Shown: positions 1-8,256 of the stretch, one piece after another
How the letters are laid out: the number at the start of each line of letters is the position of its first letter
How positions within the stretch are numbered: the stretch's first letter is position 1
NCBI RefSeq assembly: GCF_033100115.1
Contig: NZ_CP136910.1
Coordinates: 372,001-436,000 of the forward strand
Direction of reading: 5' to 3'
Length of the DNA: 64,000 nucleotides
DNA from: Anaerocolumna sp. AGMB13020
GTDB lineage: Bacteria; Bacillota; Clostridia; Lachnospirales; Lachnospiraceae
Translations under genes and position numbers: made by a program
The notes under the pieces: generated by a model
Told to the model about the DNA's origin: nothing
The model's database searches: none
What the model saw: the letters and a program-made list of their open reading frames with translations, nothing else

Positions 1-518
1 CTCATGGTTTCATTCACTGCATCCTTTAAGGTCTGGGTACCGCTGGTAACAGGATGAACCCTTGCTCCTAAGAGTTCCATTCGGTATACATTTAATACCT
101 GTCTGTCCGTATCTTCCTTTCCCATAAAGATATCACATTCAAGTCCCATAAGAGCTGCAGCTGTTGCTGTTGCCACACCATGCTGCCCGGCTCCTGTTTC
201 TGCAATAACTCTGGTTTTACCCATTTTCTTTGCAAGAAGCACCTGTCCTAATACATTGTTGATCTTATGAGAACCGGTATGGTTCAGATCTTCTCTTTTC
301 AGATATATCTTTGCACCACCCAGATCTTCGGTCATCTTTTCTGCATAATATAACCTTGACGGCCTTCCTGCATATTCGCGGTATAACGTCTCCAGCTCAG
401 ATACATAAACCGGATCATTTTTATAATATTCATAGGCTTTATCCACCTCTGCTACTGCATTCATAAGAGTTTCCGGAACATATTGACCTCCAAACTCACC
501 AAACCTGCCTTTTTTCAT
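1..518 (-). CDS. trpB: Tryptophan synthase beta chain, 3' part outside window
   Basis: The first 172 residues of the PLP enzyme that condenses indole with serine to make tryptophan are visible; the rest lies beyond the left edge. The N-terminus runs [19 protein letters not shown], as usual for TrpB. The PLP-binding lysine is K85 in HTGSHKINN, and the ETGAGQHG loop with the catalytic glutamate follows near residue 107. It starts 147 bases after the trpF stop on the same strand and is the last trp gene in view; trpA is expected next outside the window. Control should come from the T-box far upstream. The family assignment is certain; only the 3' end is unknown. Confidence 0.97.
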   Translation of the reverse strand, partial: MKKGRFGEFGGQYVPETLMNAVAEVDKAYEYYKNDPVYVSELETLYREYAGRPSRLYYAEKMTEDLGGAKIYLKREDLNHTGSHKINNVLGQVLLAKKMGKTRVIAETGAGQHGVATATAAALMGLECDIFMGKEDTDRQVLNVYRMELLGARVHPVTSGTQTLKDAVNETM

Positions 519-665
519 TGTTCTACCCTGATACGCCTTTGATTTTTTTTAAAATCGAAGGTGTACCTGCCGCTTTTAAAGCTGTACGCTAAAATACGGT
601 ATCCTTTCTATTATATTTAATTTCACAATACAAAGCTGGTATAAAAGTGTATGCCAGCTGTCCTG

Positions 666-1307
666 TTATCTTATTTCTTGATTCGTTTTGTCTGCTGTTC
701 TTACCGCATGAATAAATTCCATAACCTTTTTTTCATCCTTAAAACCTTCTGTTTCCACTCCGCTGCTGATATCCACACAGTAGGGATGCAGCATTTCGAT
801 AGCCTTGGTTACATTACAGCTATTCAATCCACCAGCCAGATAAAATCTACCGAAATCCTTCGGCACCAGCTTCCAGTCAAAGGTTTTTCCAATGCCTCCA
901 TAATGTTCAGCAGCATAAGTATCAAGAAGGAAATAATCTGCCGGTAATTTTCGTCCTTTATCAAGATCCGCTTCCTTGGTTGCTCTAAGTGCCTTTATAA
1001 TTGGGACTGCTTCCTTGGTGATACTCCGCAAAGCATCCATGTAATTTCTGTCCTCATCTCCATGAAGCTGAATACTATTGATGATCCTGACTTTAACCAA
1101 AGCAGCAATTTCTTCAATAGGAGCATTGACAAATACCCCAACAGAATGAATTCTCTCATCCAGCTGACTTTTCAGCTTTTGTGCTTCTTCTCTTGAGACT
1201 TTCCTTTTACTGTCAGCAAATACAAACCCGATATAGTCCGGTAGATATTTATTTACTATCCGAATGTCTTCCTCTCTTCTCAAGCCACATATCTTAACCT
1301 TAGTCAT
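666..1307 (-). CDS. trpF: Phosphoribosylanthranilate isomerase
   Basis: Performs the Amadori rearrangement of N-(5-phosphoribosyl)anthranilate to CdRP, the third step of tryptophan synthesis, in the cytoplasm. The 213-residue protein is a single TIM barrel of normal length. The N-terminal VKICGLRREEDI carries the catalytic cysteine (C7), and LLDTY near residue 128 supplies the catalytic aspartate. The phosphate-binding LAGGLN and VDISSGVE strands follow. Its start codon overlaps the trpC stop by four bases, so the two are probably translationally coupled. Nothing unusual was seen. Confidence 0.96.
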   Translation of the reverse strand: MTKVKICGLRREEDIRIVNKYLPDYIGFVFADSKRKVSREEAQKLKSQLDERIHSVGVFVNAPIEEIAALVKVRIINSIQLHGDEDRNYMDALRSITKEAVPIIKALRATKEADLDKGRKLPADYFLLDTYAAEHYGGIGKTFDWKLVPKDFGRFYLAGGLNSCNVTKAIEMLHPYCVDISSGVETEGFKDEKKVMEFIHAVRTADKTNQEIR

Positions 1308-2089
1308 AAGATATCTCCTCTAAGCTCAGCCAGGGCAGCTTTTTTATCATTGCTTTTCATAAAAGTCTCGCCAATAAGAACCCCATTCACACCAGCTTCC
1401 TTTAAAACCCTGATATCATCAGGGGTCTTGATTCCGCTTTCTGCAACAAAAAGAATATTTTCAGGCACTAGTTTTCTAAGTCTTTCACTGGTTCTGATAT
1501 CAACCTCAAAGGTTTTTAAGTCTCTGTTGTTCACACCAATAATACCAGCTCTCGCCTTCACCGCCCGAAAGACCTCTTCTTCATCGTGAGCTTCTACCAG
1601 CGCCGACAGTCCCAGTTCATGGCTTAAGTTCAGATATTCTTCCAGTTCTTTCTGGCTTAAAATGGCACATATCAACAGGACTGCATCTGCACCCAGTGTT
1701 TTTGCCTGATACAGCTGGTAGGCATCCACAATAAAGTCTTTTCTTAAAAGGGGTATGGATACTTCTTCTCTTATTTCAGTTAAGTAAGCATCGCTGCCCA
1801 GAAAAAAATCCGGTTCCGTTAATACCGATATACAGCCTGCACCGGCTTTTTCATATTCCTTCGCAATACTTACATAGGGAAACTCCTCTGCTATGACACC
1901 TTTGGAAGGGGAGGCTTTTTTCACCTCACAAATAAAGGTTATCCCCTCTGTTCTTAGTGCGGCCTCAAATGGAAAACCAGTATCTGTTGACAGCATGCGT
2001 GCCTTCTTTTGCATCGCTTCAAAAGAGACTCTTTCCATATCTTTTTCCACCCTTATTCTCGTTGCTGCTACAATGTTGTCCAGAATCAT
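1304..2089 (-). CDS. trpC: Indole-3-glycerol phosphate synthase
   Basis: Closes the indole ring from CdRP, releasing CO2 and water. The 261-residue protein is a complete (beta/alpha)8 barrel. The catalytic lysine lies in FICEVKKASPSKG near residue 53, a second lysine in LLRKDFIVD near 115, and the ESGIKTPDDI and GVLIGETFM motifs form the C-terminal phosphate site. It is monofunctional, separate from trpF as in most Firmicutes. It starts 18 bases after trpD and overlaps trpF by four bases. Confidence 0.96.
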   Translation of the reverse strand: MILDNIVAATRIRVEKDMERVSFEAMQKKARMLSTDTGFPFEAALRTEGITFICEVKKASPSKGVIAEEFPYVSIAKEYEKAGAGCISVLTEPDFFLGSDAYLTEIREEVSIPLLRKDFIVDAYQLYQAKTLGADAVLLICAILSQKELEEYLNLSHELGLSALVEAHDEEEVFRAVKARAGIIGVNNRDLKTFEVDIRTSERLRKLVPENILFVAESGIKTPDDIRVLKEAGVNGVLIGETFMKSNDKKAALAELRGDIL

Positions 2090-2107
2090 TTTCCTGTCAC
2101 CTCTATC

Positions 2108-3115
2108 CTAATTGTTTGAGAGTCTTATAAATTCCTCCAGCTGGCTCATAGCCCTTCCGCTGTCGATGGTATCTTCCGCTATCTTTACTGCTTCCTTAAA
2201 GCTGATATTATCCTTAACAATATATATACAAGCAGCAGTATTTAAGATTACTGCATCTCGTTTGGGCCCCTTTTCACCTGCCAGAATTGCCTTTGCTATT
2301 TCAGCGTTTTCTGTCGGACCGCCGCCTACCAGGTCCTCTTTTTTACATTTGCTTAATCCGAATTGTTCTGGTTCCAATACAAAGGTGGTAAGCTTTCCAT
2401 CCCTGATTTCACAGCAATAGGTAGGTGCACTTAAGGATATCTCATCAATTCCATCTCTGCCATGTACCACCATAGCCCTTTTCACACCGAGCTTATTTAA
2501 TACCTGCGCAAGAGGCTCTACCAGTTTCTCATCAAATACACCAAGAAGCTGCATATTCGCTCCTGCCGGATTGGAAAGCGGTCCAAGGATATTAAAGATT
2601 GTGCGTATTCCCAGTTCCCTTCTGACAGGTGCCACATATTTCATGGCAGTATGATAGGTCTGAGCAAACATAAAACAGATTCCGATCTCTGAGAGTATTT
2701 CTGCACTTTTTGCCGGACTTATCATAATGTTGACCCCCAGGGCTTCCAAAACATCCGCCGCACCGCATTTACTTGAGACACTGCGGTTTCCGTGTTTTGC
2801 AACCGGTATTCCTGCCGCTGATACTACAAGTGCAGAAGTGGTGGAGATATTAAAGGTAAAGGCTTCATCGCCCCCGGTTCCTACAATCTCCAATACGTCC
2901 ATATTGTGAAGGAGCCGTACACAGTGTTTTCTCATCCCGGCTGCACTTGCGGTAATTTCTTCAATGGTTTCCCCTTTCATACGAAGAGCCGTCAGATAAG
3001 CTCCAATGTGAATATCCGATGCTTCGCCGCTCATGATTTCATCCATTACGCTCTCCGCAGTTTCATAGGGCAGGTCTTCCTTACAGGTTAACTTATAGAT
3101 TGCTTCTTTAATCAT
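2108..3115 (-). CDS. trpD: Anthranilate phosphoribosyltransferase
   Basis: Transfers phosphoribosyl from PRPP to anthranilate. The 335-residue protein has the family's helical N-terminal domain and the PRPP-binding glycine loop VGTGGDEAFTFNIST near residues 79-93. KHGNRSVSSKCGAADVLEALG follows, and the metal-binding DE pair is in DGIDEIS. It is not fused to trpG. A ribosome binding site (AAGGAGGAGAAAGG) lies just before the ATG. The gap to trpG upstream is 207 bases, the widest inside the operon apart from the leader. Confidence 0.96.
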   Translation of the reverse strand: MIKEAIYKLTCKEDLPYETAESVMDEIMSGEASDIHIGAYLTALRMKGETIEEITASAAGMRKHCVRLLHNMDVLEIVGTGGDEAFTFNISTTSALVVSAAGIPVAKHGNRSVSSKCGAADVLEALGVNIMISPAKSAEILSEIGICFMFAQTYHTAMKYVAPVRRELGIRTIFNILGPLSNPAGANMQLLGVFDEKLVEPLAQVLNKLGVKRAMVVHGRDGIDEISLSAPTYCCEIRDGKLTTFVLEPEQFGLSKCKKEDLVGGGPTENAEIAKAILAGEKGPKRDAVILNTAACIYIVKDNISFKEAVKIAEDTIDSGRAMSQLEEFIRLSNN

Positions 3116-3301
3116 CCTTTCTCCTCCTTAATCGTCTGTTCCTATTTCTAATAGATTTATGGTTAACATATGTTTCAGCAGCTTTATGAAAGTAACTTTT
3201 TTACAACAGATTTTCAATCTCATGCAGTAGCCTTTTGTTCCTGTGCGTCCTTGCATAAACTTAACTTTTCTTCATCCCAGTGTTTTCACTAATATTTGCG
3301 T

Positions 3302-3322
3302 AACCCTCAACAACTCAGGGTT
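3302..3322 (-). other. Small hairpin in trpG-trpD gap
   Basis: A 6-bp stem (AACCCT/AGGGTT) with a 9-base loop sits immediately after the trpG stop codon. There is no T-run, so it is not a convincing terminator; it may mark an mRNA processing or stability point. The remaining 180 bases before trpD show no open frame or further structure that I can support. Confidence 0.35.
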
Positions 3323-3955
3323 TCATAATACATTCAGAAAATTTTCCATCATTATTCTTCCCATCGGTGTCAAAACTGATTCCGGGTGAAACTGAACTCC
3401 ATAGATTTGATAATACCGGTGTTTTACTGCCATAATCTCTCCATCAGCCGCATATGCAATTACTTGCAGTTCCTCTGGCAAAGTAGCCTGCTCAGCAGCC
3501 AGAGAATGATACCGTCCCACAAACACCTCCTCATCCAGTCCTTGGAATAAGTCACTTTTTGTATCAAGCTTAACCTTACTCTGTTTGCCATGCATCAGGG
3601 TTTCCGCATAAGTTATGGTACCGCCAAAGGCTTCACAGATGCCCTGATGCCCTAAACATACCCCGAGAATTGGATAAATTCCTTTCAAAACTCTGACTGC
3701 TTCTTCACAGATTCCTGCATCTATGGGTCTTCCGGGACCGGGAGATAATATGATGTGGCTTGGATGGAGTTCCTTTATATCCTCTATGGTCAGCTCATCA
3801 TTACGCACTACTTTAATTTCTTCTGGTTCTTGACCCGCTCCTTTGACCGGGGTTTTCATTTGGTTTAATTGAACCGCTCTTTTCTTTAGAATATCTCCAA
3901 TTAATTGAACCAGATTATAAGAAAAACTGTCGTAATTATCAATCAGCAGTATCAT
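3323..3955 (-). CDS. trpG: Anthranilate synthase glutamine amidotransferase subunit
   Basis: Class I glutamine amidotransferase that hydrolyses glutamine and passes ammonia to TrpE. The 210-residue protein has the oxyanion strand ILSPGPGRP, the nucleophile cysteine in ILGVCLGHQ near residue 99, and the His-Glu pair in YGVQFHPESV. An extra segment of about 20 residues (near 24-45) sits between the first helix and the VVRND strand compared with compact homologues. The gene overlaps trpE by four bases (ATGA), consistent with making equal amounts of the two subunits. A paralogous role as PabA cannot be excluded from sequence, but its position argues for trp. Confidence 0.94.
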   Translation of the reverse strand: MILLIDNYDSFSYNLVQLIGDILKKRAVQLNQMKTPVKGAGQEPEEIKVVRNDELTIEDIKELHPSHIILSPGPGRPIDAGICEEAVRVLKGIYPILGVCLGHQGICEAFGGTITYAETLMHGKQSKVKLDTKSDLFQGLDEEVFVGRYHSLAAEQATLPEELQVIAYAADGEIMAVKHRYYQIYGVQFHPESVLTPMGRIMMENFLNVL

Positions 3956-5424
3956 AAGTCCTGCACCTCCTCTGCTTGCTTAATGGCTTCTATTACTGCT
4001 CCTGCCTTATTAGCGCATTCTTCATATTCCAGTTCCGGTACACTGTCAGCAACCACTCCTGCTCCCGCCTGGACAAATACCCTATCACCCTTTTTCACAG
4101 CGGTACGGATAGCGATACACACATCCAGGTTGCCTGAAAAGTCAAGATAACCAATGGCCCCGCCATATACACCCCTTGCCTCAGCTTCCAGTTCATCTAT
4201 AATCTCACAAGCTCTGAACTTAGGCGCACCGGACAGGGTTCCAGCCGGTAACAGCGCACTGATGGTATCGCAGCAGTCTTTCTCCTGTTTCAGGGTACCA
4301 GTCACTACGGAAGCAATATGCATAACCTTAGAAAATCTGTGTATCTGCATATAATTCTCAACCTTAACACTTCCATATTCAGCTATTCGCCCAACATCAT
4401 TCCTTGCAAGATCTACTAACATATTGTGCTCGGATAATTCTTTTTCATCTGCCAGCAGTTCCTTCTCCAGTTTGTCATCCTCATCTTTTGTTTTACCCCT
4501 TGGTCTGGTCCCCGCTACCGGAAAGGTCGTAAGCTTTCCGTTCTCCAGTTTGATCATTGTTTCCGGTGAGACACCTGCTATCTGTAAATCCTCACTCTGG
4601 ATAAAATACATATAAGGTGACGGATTTGTCGTACGGAGTACTCTGTAAGCATTCAGGAGACTCCCTTTATATTCCGCCTCAAACCTTCTTGATATAACTC
4701 CTTGAAAGATATCTCCTTCTCTGATATACTGCTTTGTTTTTTCAACCATTTCAAGATAACTCTCTTTTGGAGTATTACACCTGAATGGACCAATACTTTC
4801 CGGTTTTAGCTTAGAAAGTATTACTGGTGCAAATATCTTTTCTCTCATATCCTCAATATCCGCTAGGGCTTTTTCATAACCTTTTTTTCCTTCCGCACTG
4901 CGATAATTTGCAATCAGTAAAATTTTTTGCTTTAAATGATCAAAAACAATTACTTTATCAAAGAGTGATAAATCATAATCATTAAAATCACTTTTCTTTA
5001 AGTTCAGTTTCGGTTCCGCATAACCAATCATCTCATAAGAGAAATATCCGACCAATCCCCCTGTAAAAGTAGGTAGCCCTTCAATTCTTGGTGCTTTATA
5101 TTCCAGAAGCAGCTTTCTAAGTGCATCAAAGGGTGTTTCATTTATATCTTCCGTAACATTTCCGCTTTTCTTCTGAACTTTATTATTCTTACAGGAAAGA
5201 CGCAAAGAAGGCTTCTGCCCAAGAAAGGAATACCTTCCAAAATGTTCTCCGCCTTCCACGCTCTCTAACAGAAAATAATTATCGCCTGTCTCTGCCAGTT
5301 TTCGCAGAAGAATAATTGGTGTGATCATATCCGACAGTGTTTCCCTGCAAACAGGAATAATGCTGTATTCCTTCTCATATTGCATCAGCTCTTCATAAAC
5401 AGTTTTCATAAATTCCTCCTTCAT
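3952..5424 (-). CDS. trpE: Anthranilate synthase component I
   Basis: Converts chorismate to anthranilate with ammonia from TrpG; it is the committed and feedback-inhibited step. The 490-residue protein has the N-terminal regulatory domain with the tryptophan-site motif LLESVEGG near residue 51. The chorismate-binding domain follows, with PVAGTRPRG, LVDLARNDVGR, PAGTLSGAPK and GAIGYLDFSGN. The LLES serine suggests normal tryptophan feedback. It is the first gene of the operon, with an AAGGAGGAATTT site just upstream of the ATG and the T-box terminator ending about 100 bases before it. Confidence 0.96.
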   Translation of the reverse strand: MKEEFMKTVYEELMQYEKEYSIIPVCRETLSDMITPIILLRKLAETGDNYFLLESVEGGEHFGRYSFLGQKPSLRLSCKNNKVQKKSGNVTEDINETPFDALRKLLLEYKAPRIEGLPTFTGGLVGYFSYEMIGYAEPKLNLKKSDFNDYDLSLFDKVIVFDHLKQKILLIANYRSAEGKKGYEKALADIEDMREKIFAPVILSKLKPESIGPFRCNTPKESYLEMVEKTKQYIREGDIFQGVISRRFEAEYKGSLLNAYRVLRTTNPSPYMYFIQSEDLQIAGVSPETMIKLENGKLTTFPVAGTRPRGKTKDEDDKLEKELLADEKELSEHNMLVDLARNDVGRIAEYGSVKVENYMQIHRFSKVMHIASVVTGTLKQEKDCCDTISALLPAGTLSGAPKFRACEIIDELEAEARGVYGGAIGYLDFSGNLDVCIAIRTAVKKGDRVFVQAGAGVVADSVPELEYEECANKAGAVIEAIKQAEEVQDL

Positions 5425-5529
5425 AGGTTCCTAGCATTCATAGGTTCCTGCACCGATAAGCTCGGTATCTCACAATCAGATTGCTTATTTTAACCAAATA
5501 CAAACTATTTGTTTTCAGGAAAAAGGCAT

Positions 5530-5575
5530 TAAAAAAAGTCCTCATCCCTACTCTAAAAGGGACAAAGACTATGCT
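5530..5575 (-). terminator. T-box terminator hairpin before trpE
   Basis: Read on the minus strand, an imperfect 12-bp stem (pairing 5530-5550 with 5556-5572) is followed by a run of seven T. It lies directly 3' of the T-box sequence, so it is the terminator that competes with the antiterminator in the T-box mechanism. Confidence 0.85.
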
Positions 5576-5815
5576 CTGCGGTACCACCCAAATTGATGCT
5601 GTTGCATCCACTCTGTTTGTATACTATCATATACACCTCGTTGATAACGGCTGAGGTTCCCGTTGACGTCTACTTGCAATATCTTAATTGCTTTTGAGCC
5701 ACCCTCACAAGTCCATTCAGTAATCTCTGCACTGCCGCTCTTCCACCATTAAGCGACTCTCTGTAAGGCATTTCTTTACTTACTTCTCTTGTTCATCGGT
5801 TTATTCGTTTAATTT
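5530..5815 (-). promoter_or_regulatory. Tryptophan T-box leader
   Basis: The leader carries the conserved T-box sequence (TGGGTGGTACCGCA, minus strand 5590-5577) that pairs with the acceptor end of uncharged tRNA. In Stem I the specifier region reads GAA-TGG-A, with the TGG codon at 5715-5713, which predicts reading of tRNA-Trp. The order Stem I, T-box, terminator matches the family. Known function: when tRNA-Trp is uncharged the antiterminator forms and trpEGDCFB is transcribed. The specifier assignment is by alignment to the usual GAA-NNN-A pattern, not by folding software. Confidence 0.92.
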
Positions 5816-5820
5816 TCTTA

Positions 5821-5849
5821 AGTATATGCAATCTGTATCTATTTGTCAA
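5821..5849 (-). promoter_or_regulatory. trp operon promoter
   Basis: A textbook vegetative promoter on the minus strand: -35 TTGACA (5849-5844), a spacer of exactly 17 bases, and -10 TATACT (5826-5821). Transcription would start about 5813, at the 5' end of the T-box. Confidence 0.85.
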
Positions 5850-5895
5850 TATAATTTTTACAAAAATAATCTGACTAAAATCAAACTGATTTACT

Positions 5896-6264
5896 CTATT
5901 TTTTATTTATGTTAATGGTCTTTTGTTTCTTCCCTTTTGGTTTTACCAAATCATAACTTTCCAAAATCATACGTTTAATATCTTCCTCTGGAATTATGCC
6001 ATCCAGGATCAGGGAATTCCAGTGATTCTTATTCATGTGATAGGCAGGAACCACTGACGGCCAGGCATTGCGCCAAAAATCTATCCATTCCGGAGTTACT
6101 TTCACATTAACCCAGATGTGTTCCCCACGTTCATAGATGCAGGCAAACATCTTTTTATTCCCCTGACACCTCATTACTGTCCAGTTAGAATCATGAAAAG
6201 GGTAATCCTCATACACCTCTTTCAATGATTGGCAATATTTGATCACTTCTTCTCTTGTTCTCAA
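5896..6264 (-). CDS. MmcQ/YjbR family protein
   Basis: A 122-residue protein of the MmcQ/YjbR family, small proteins with a CyaY-like fold often described as DNA-binding, with no settled function. The family pattern is visible: MRTREEVIKYCQSL at the start, WTVMRCQGNKKMFACIYE in the middle, and VNVKVTPEWIDFWR and MNKNHWNSLILDG towards the end. The C-terminus is lysine-rich. It overlaps the upstream small membrane protein by four bases, so both are probably one transcript. It lies just upstream of the trp promoter on the same strand, but nothing links it to tryptophan. Confidence 0.85.
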   Translation of the reverse strand: MRTREEVIKYCQSLKEVYEDYPFHDSNWTVMRCQGNKKMFACIYERGEHIWVNVKVTPEWIDFWRNAWPSVVPAYHMNKNHWNSLILDGIIPEEDIKRMILESYDLVKPKGKKQKTININKK

Positions 6265-6605
6265 TTATGCCTCCCGGCTTTTCTTTTAATATATTTATTT
6301 CCGATGGCAATTTCATAAATAATCATCATAACGATACCACCGAAAAAGAAAGAGAACGTCATGATCAAACCAGCACTTTTTTCACCTGTTTTTATTAATA
6401 GCACTCCAACGATAACCTGGAGAATTCCGTACCCCATTATCAATCTGCCCACTGCTTTATTATATGCTTTTAAGTCAACTATCTCTTCTTTACCGGGAGC
6501 TTTAACATTCGAATAAATACCTGCAGGTTTCTTACTCTTTTCAGCAGTAATACCCAATACAACAAACATTAATCCAAGAATCCAGCAACTAATTGAGATT
6601 ATCAT
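6261..6605 (-). CDS. Small three-helix membrane protein, function unknown
   Basis: A 114-residue protein with three hydrophobic helices (about 3-20, 53-72 and 79-100). A hydrophilic stretch between the first and second contains a lysine-rich segment. I do not recognise a named family with certainty; the size and layout resemble small uncharacterised Firmicutes membrane proteins such as DUF3784-like ones. It is preceded by GGAGGT and overlaps the YjbR gene start by four bases. Its promoter region is shared, divergently, with the GH5 gene. Confidence 0.7.
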   Translation of the reverse strand: MIISISCWILGLMFVVLGITAEKSKKPAGIYSNVKAPGKEEIVDLKAYNKAVGRLIMGYGILQVIVGVLLIKTGEKSAGLIMTFSFFFGGIVMMIIYEIAIGNKYIKRKAGRHN

Positions 6606-6718
6606 TTGGTACCTCCTATATATTCGAGTAAATCAGTTTCCTTTATTATACCACATTTTTAAAAGAAACGATACCCTTGCTCCCATATTAATCCATATAT
6701 TTCTTCGCGTGGTTAATA

Positions 6719-6747
6719 TTGTAAATAAGTTATTTACGTGGTATCCT
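6719..6747 (+). promoter_or_regulatory. GH5 promoter with palindromic operator candidate
   Basis: TTGTAA (6719-6724) and TATCCT (6742-6747) are separated by 17 bases. The spacer and part of the -35 are filled by a perfect palindrome, GTAAATAAGTTATTTAC (6721-6737; 8-bp arms around one base). A protein binding there would block RNA polymerase, so this is a plausible repressor operator. The promoter calls are by eye. Confidence 0.5.
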
Positions 6748-6786
6748 AGTTTTAACACTAAAATCAAATGGGAGGGTATAAGAGTA

Positions 6787-8040
6787 ATGAATAAAGGGAA
6801 GGTAAAATTACTTAGCATTATACTACTAGTCTTGTTGGTATTATCTGCTTGCGGTAAAAATAATGCTAGTACAAATGAAGAGGTTATTTCCTCAAGCAAT
6901 AACAGTTCTAAGAATGCTGCAACCACCAATACAGTTACTGAAACATCGCCAAATATTACAACCGAGGCAGAACCAACCAGTGAAGCAAATAATCAAATAA
7001 CCGGAAGCCCTTCTCCCATACGAGATATCACTTCCATAGAGCTGGTGAAAGAAATACAGATAGGCTGGAATCTGGGAAATACGATGGATGCAACGGGAGG
7101 AACCGGGCTCTCCTCTGAGACTTCCTGGGGGAATCCTAAGACAGACAAAGCCATGATTGACGCAATAAAGCAAGGAGGCTTTCATACACTTAGAATTCCT
7201 ACTACCTGGGAGAAACATCTTGGAGCAGCGCCGGATTATACCATAGATAAAGCCTGGCTTGACAGAGTTCAGGAAATAGTCGATTACGGCATTGAGAATG
7301 GCATGTTTGTTATTTTGAACCTTCATCATGAGGAATGGCATTTTCCCTCTTATGACAATGAAACTACAGCAATAGATATTTTAACAAAAGTCTGGAAACA
7401 GATTGCTGACCGTTTTAAAAATTATGATGAACATTTAATTTTTGAAGGCTTAAATGAACCTCGGCAAAAAGGCACAGCCAATGAGTGGAATGGAGGAGAT
7501 AAAGAAGGCCAGGAAGTTGTGAATCATTTCAATGAAGCTTTTATTAACACCATCCGCAGTTCCGGAGGTAACAATCCCTTAAGGCATCTAATGATTCCTC
7601 CTTATGCCGCAACCTCTTCCACTACTGCCTGGGATAACTTCAATTTACCAAAAGATGATAAAATCATCGTATCCATTCACGCCTATACACCTTATGATTT
7701 TGCTTTAAATACTGCCGGAACTTCTGAGTGGAGTCTTGATAACAAATCGGATACCGGTGCAATTACAAGCTTAATGGATAACATAGACCGGTATTTTCTC
7801 TCCAAAGGATATCCGGTCATACTCGGAGAATTCGGAGCCGTTAACAAAGACAACCTGGAACAGCGTACTGCCTGGGCTAATTTTTATGTAAAGTCAGCGA
7901 AAGATAAGGGTATCCCCTGTATCTGGTGGGATAATGGTGCCGTAAGCGGCAATGGTGAGCTGTTTGGATTGCTCGATAGAAGAACACACAGCTTCTATTA
8001 TCCTGAAATTGTCGAAGCTTTAATGAGTGGACTGAAATAA
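6787..8040 (+). CDS. Lipoprotein endoglucanase, GH family 5 (subfamily 4-like)
   Basis: An extracellular, membrane-anchored glycosidase of 417 residues, likely acting on beta-1,4-glucan or xyloglucan. The start chosen is the ATG at 6787, which has GGAGGG ten bases upstream and gives a clean lipoprotein signal (LVLSAC, C22); an upstream in-frame ATG at 6709 lacks both. A Ser/Thr/Asn-rich linker spans about 25-75. The catalytic domain opens with GWNLGNTMDA and ETSWGNP, typical of GH5_4. The acid/base is E224 in EGLNEP and the nucleophile E348 in LGEFG; HHEEW and SIHAYTP lie between. No binding module or dockerin is present. It is alone on the plus strand, with an operator-like palindrome in its promoter. 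Confidence 0.9.
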   Translation: MNKGKVKLLSIILLVLLVLSACGKNNASTNEEVISSSNNSSKNAATTNTVTETSPNITTEAEPTSEANNQITGSPSPIRDITSIELVKEIQIGWNLGNTMDATGGTGLSSETSWGNPKTDKAMIDAIKQGGFHTLRIPTTWEKHLGAAPDYTIDKAWLDRVQEIVDYGIENGMFVILNLHHEEWHFPSYDNETTAIDILTKVWKQIADRFKNYDEHLIFEGLNEPRQKGTANEWNGGDKEGQEVVNHFNEAFINTIRSSGGNNPLRHLMIPPYAATSSTTAWDNFNLPKDDKIIVSIHAYTPYDFALNTAGTSEWSLDNKSDTGAITSLMDNIDRYFLSKGYPVILGEFGAVNKDNLEQRTAWANFYVKSAKDKGIPCIWWDNGAVSGNGELFGLLDRRTHSFYYPEIVEALMSGLK

Positions 8041-8091
8041 ACTGGGCCTAAATCACTGTAGAGCAAATATTGCAAGTATACTTTGCAGCAA

Positions 8092-8122
8092 GTAGAAGGT
8101 GGAATATAATTCCACCTTCTAC
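8092..8122 (+). terminator. Hairpin after GH5 gene
   Basis: A perfect 13-bp inverted repeat (8092-8104 with 8110-8122) and a 5-base loop lies 51 bases after the GH5 stop. The following bases are only weakly T-rich, so it may act as a terminator for the plus-strand gene or as a 3' stabiliser. No gene is seen between 8041 and 8256. Confidence 0.6.
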
Positions 8123-8256
8123 AATTTCAAGGAAGCCTGTTCTATTTTATCTCAATTAATATACAACACTTTTTCTTTATAATATTAATTTTTATGTTCT
8201 TAATATTTGTATTAGGAGCTTTCCTTTTTATTTTATCCTTTTCATTGTTTACCCTC

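Noticed and set aside
6709..6786. Upstream in-frame extension of the GH5 gene
   Set aside because: It would add 26 residues before a complete lipoprotein signal, and it overlaps the promoter; the ATG at 6787 has the ribosome site.
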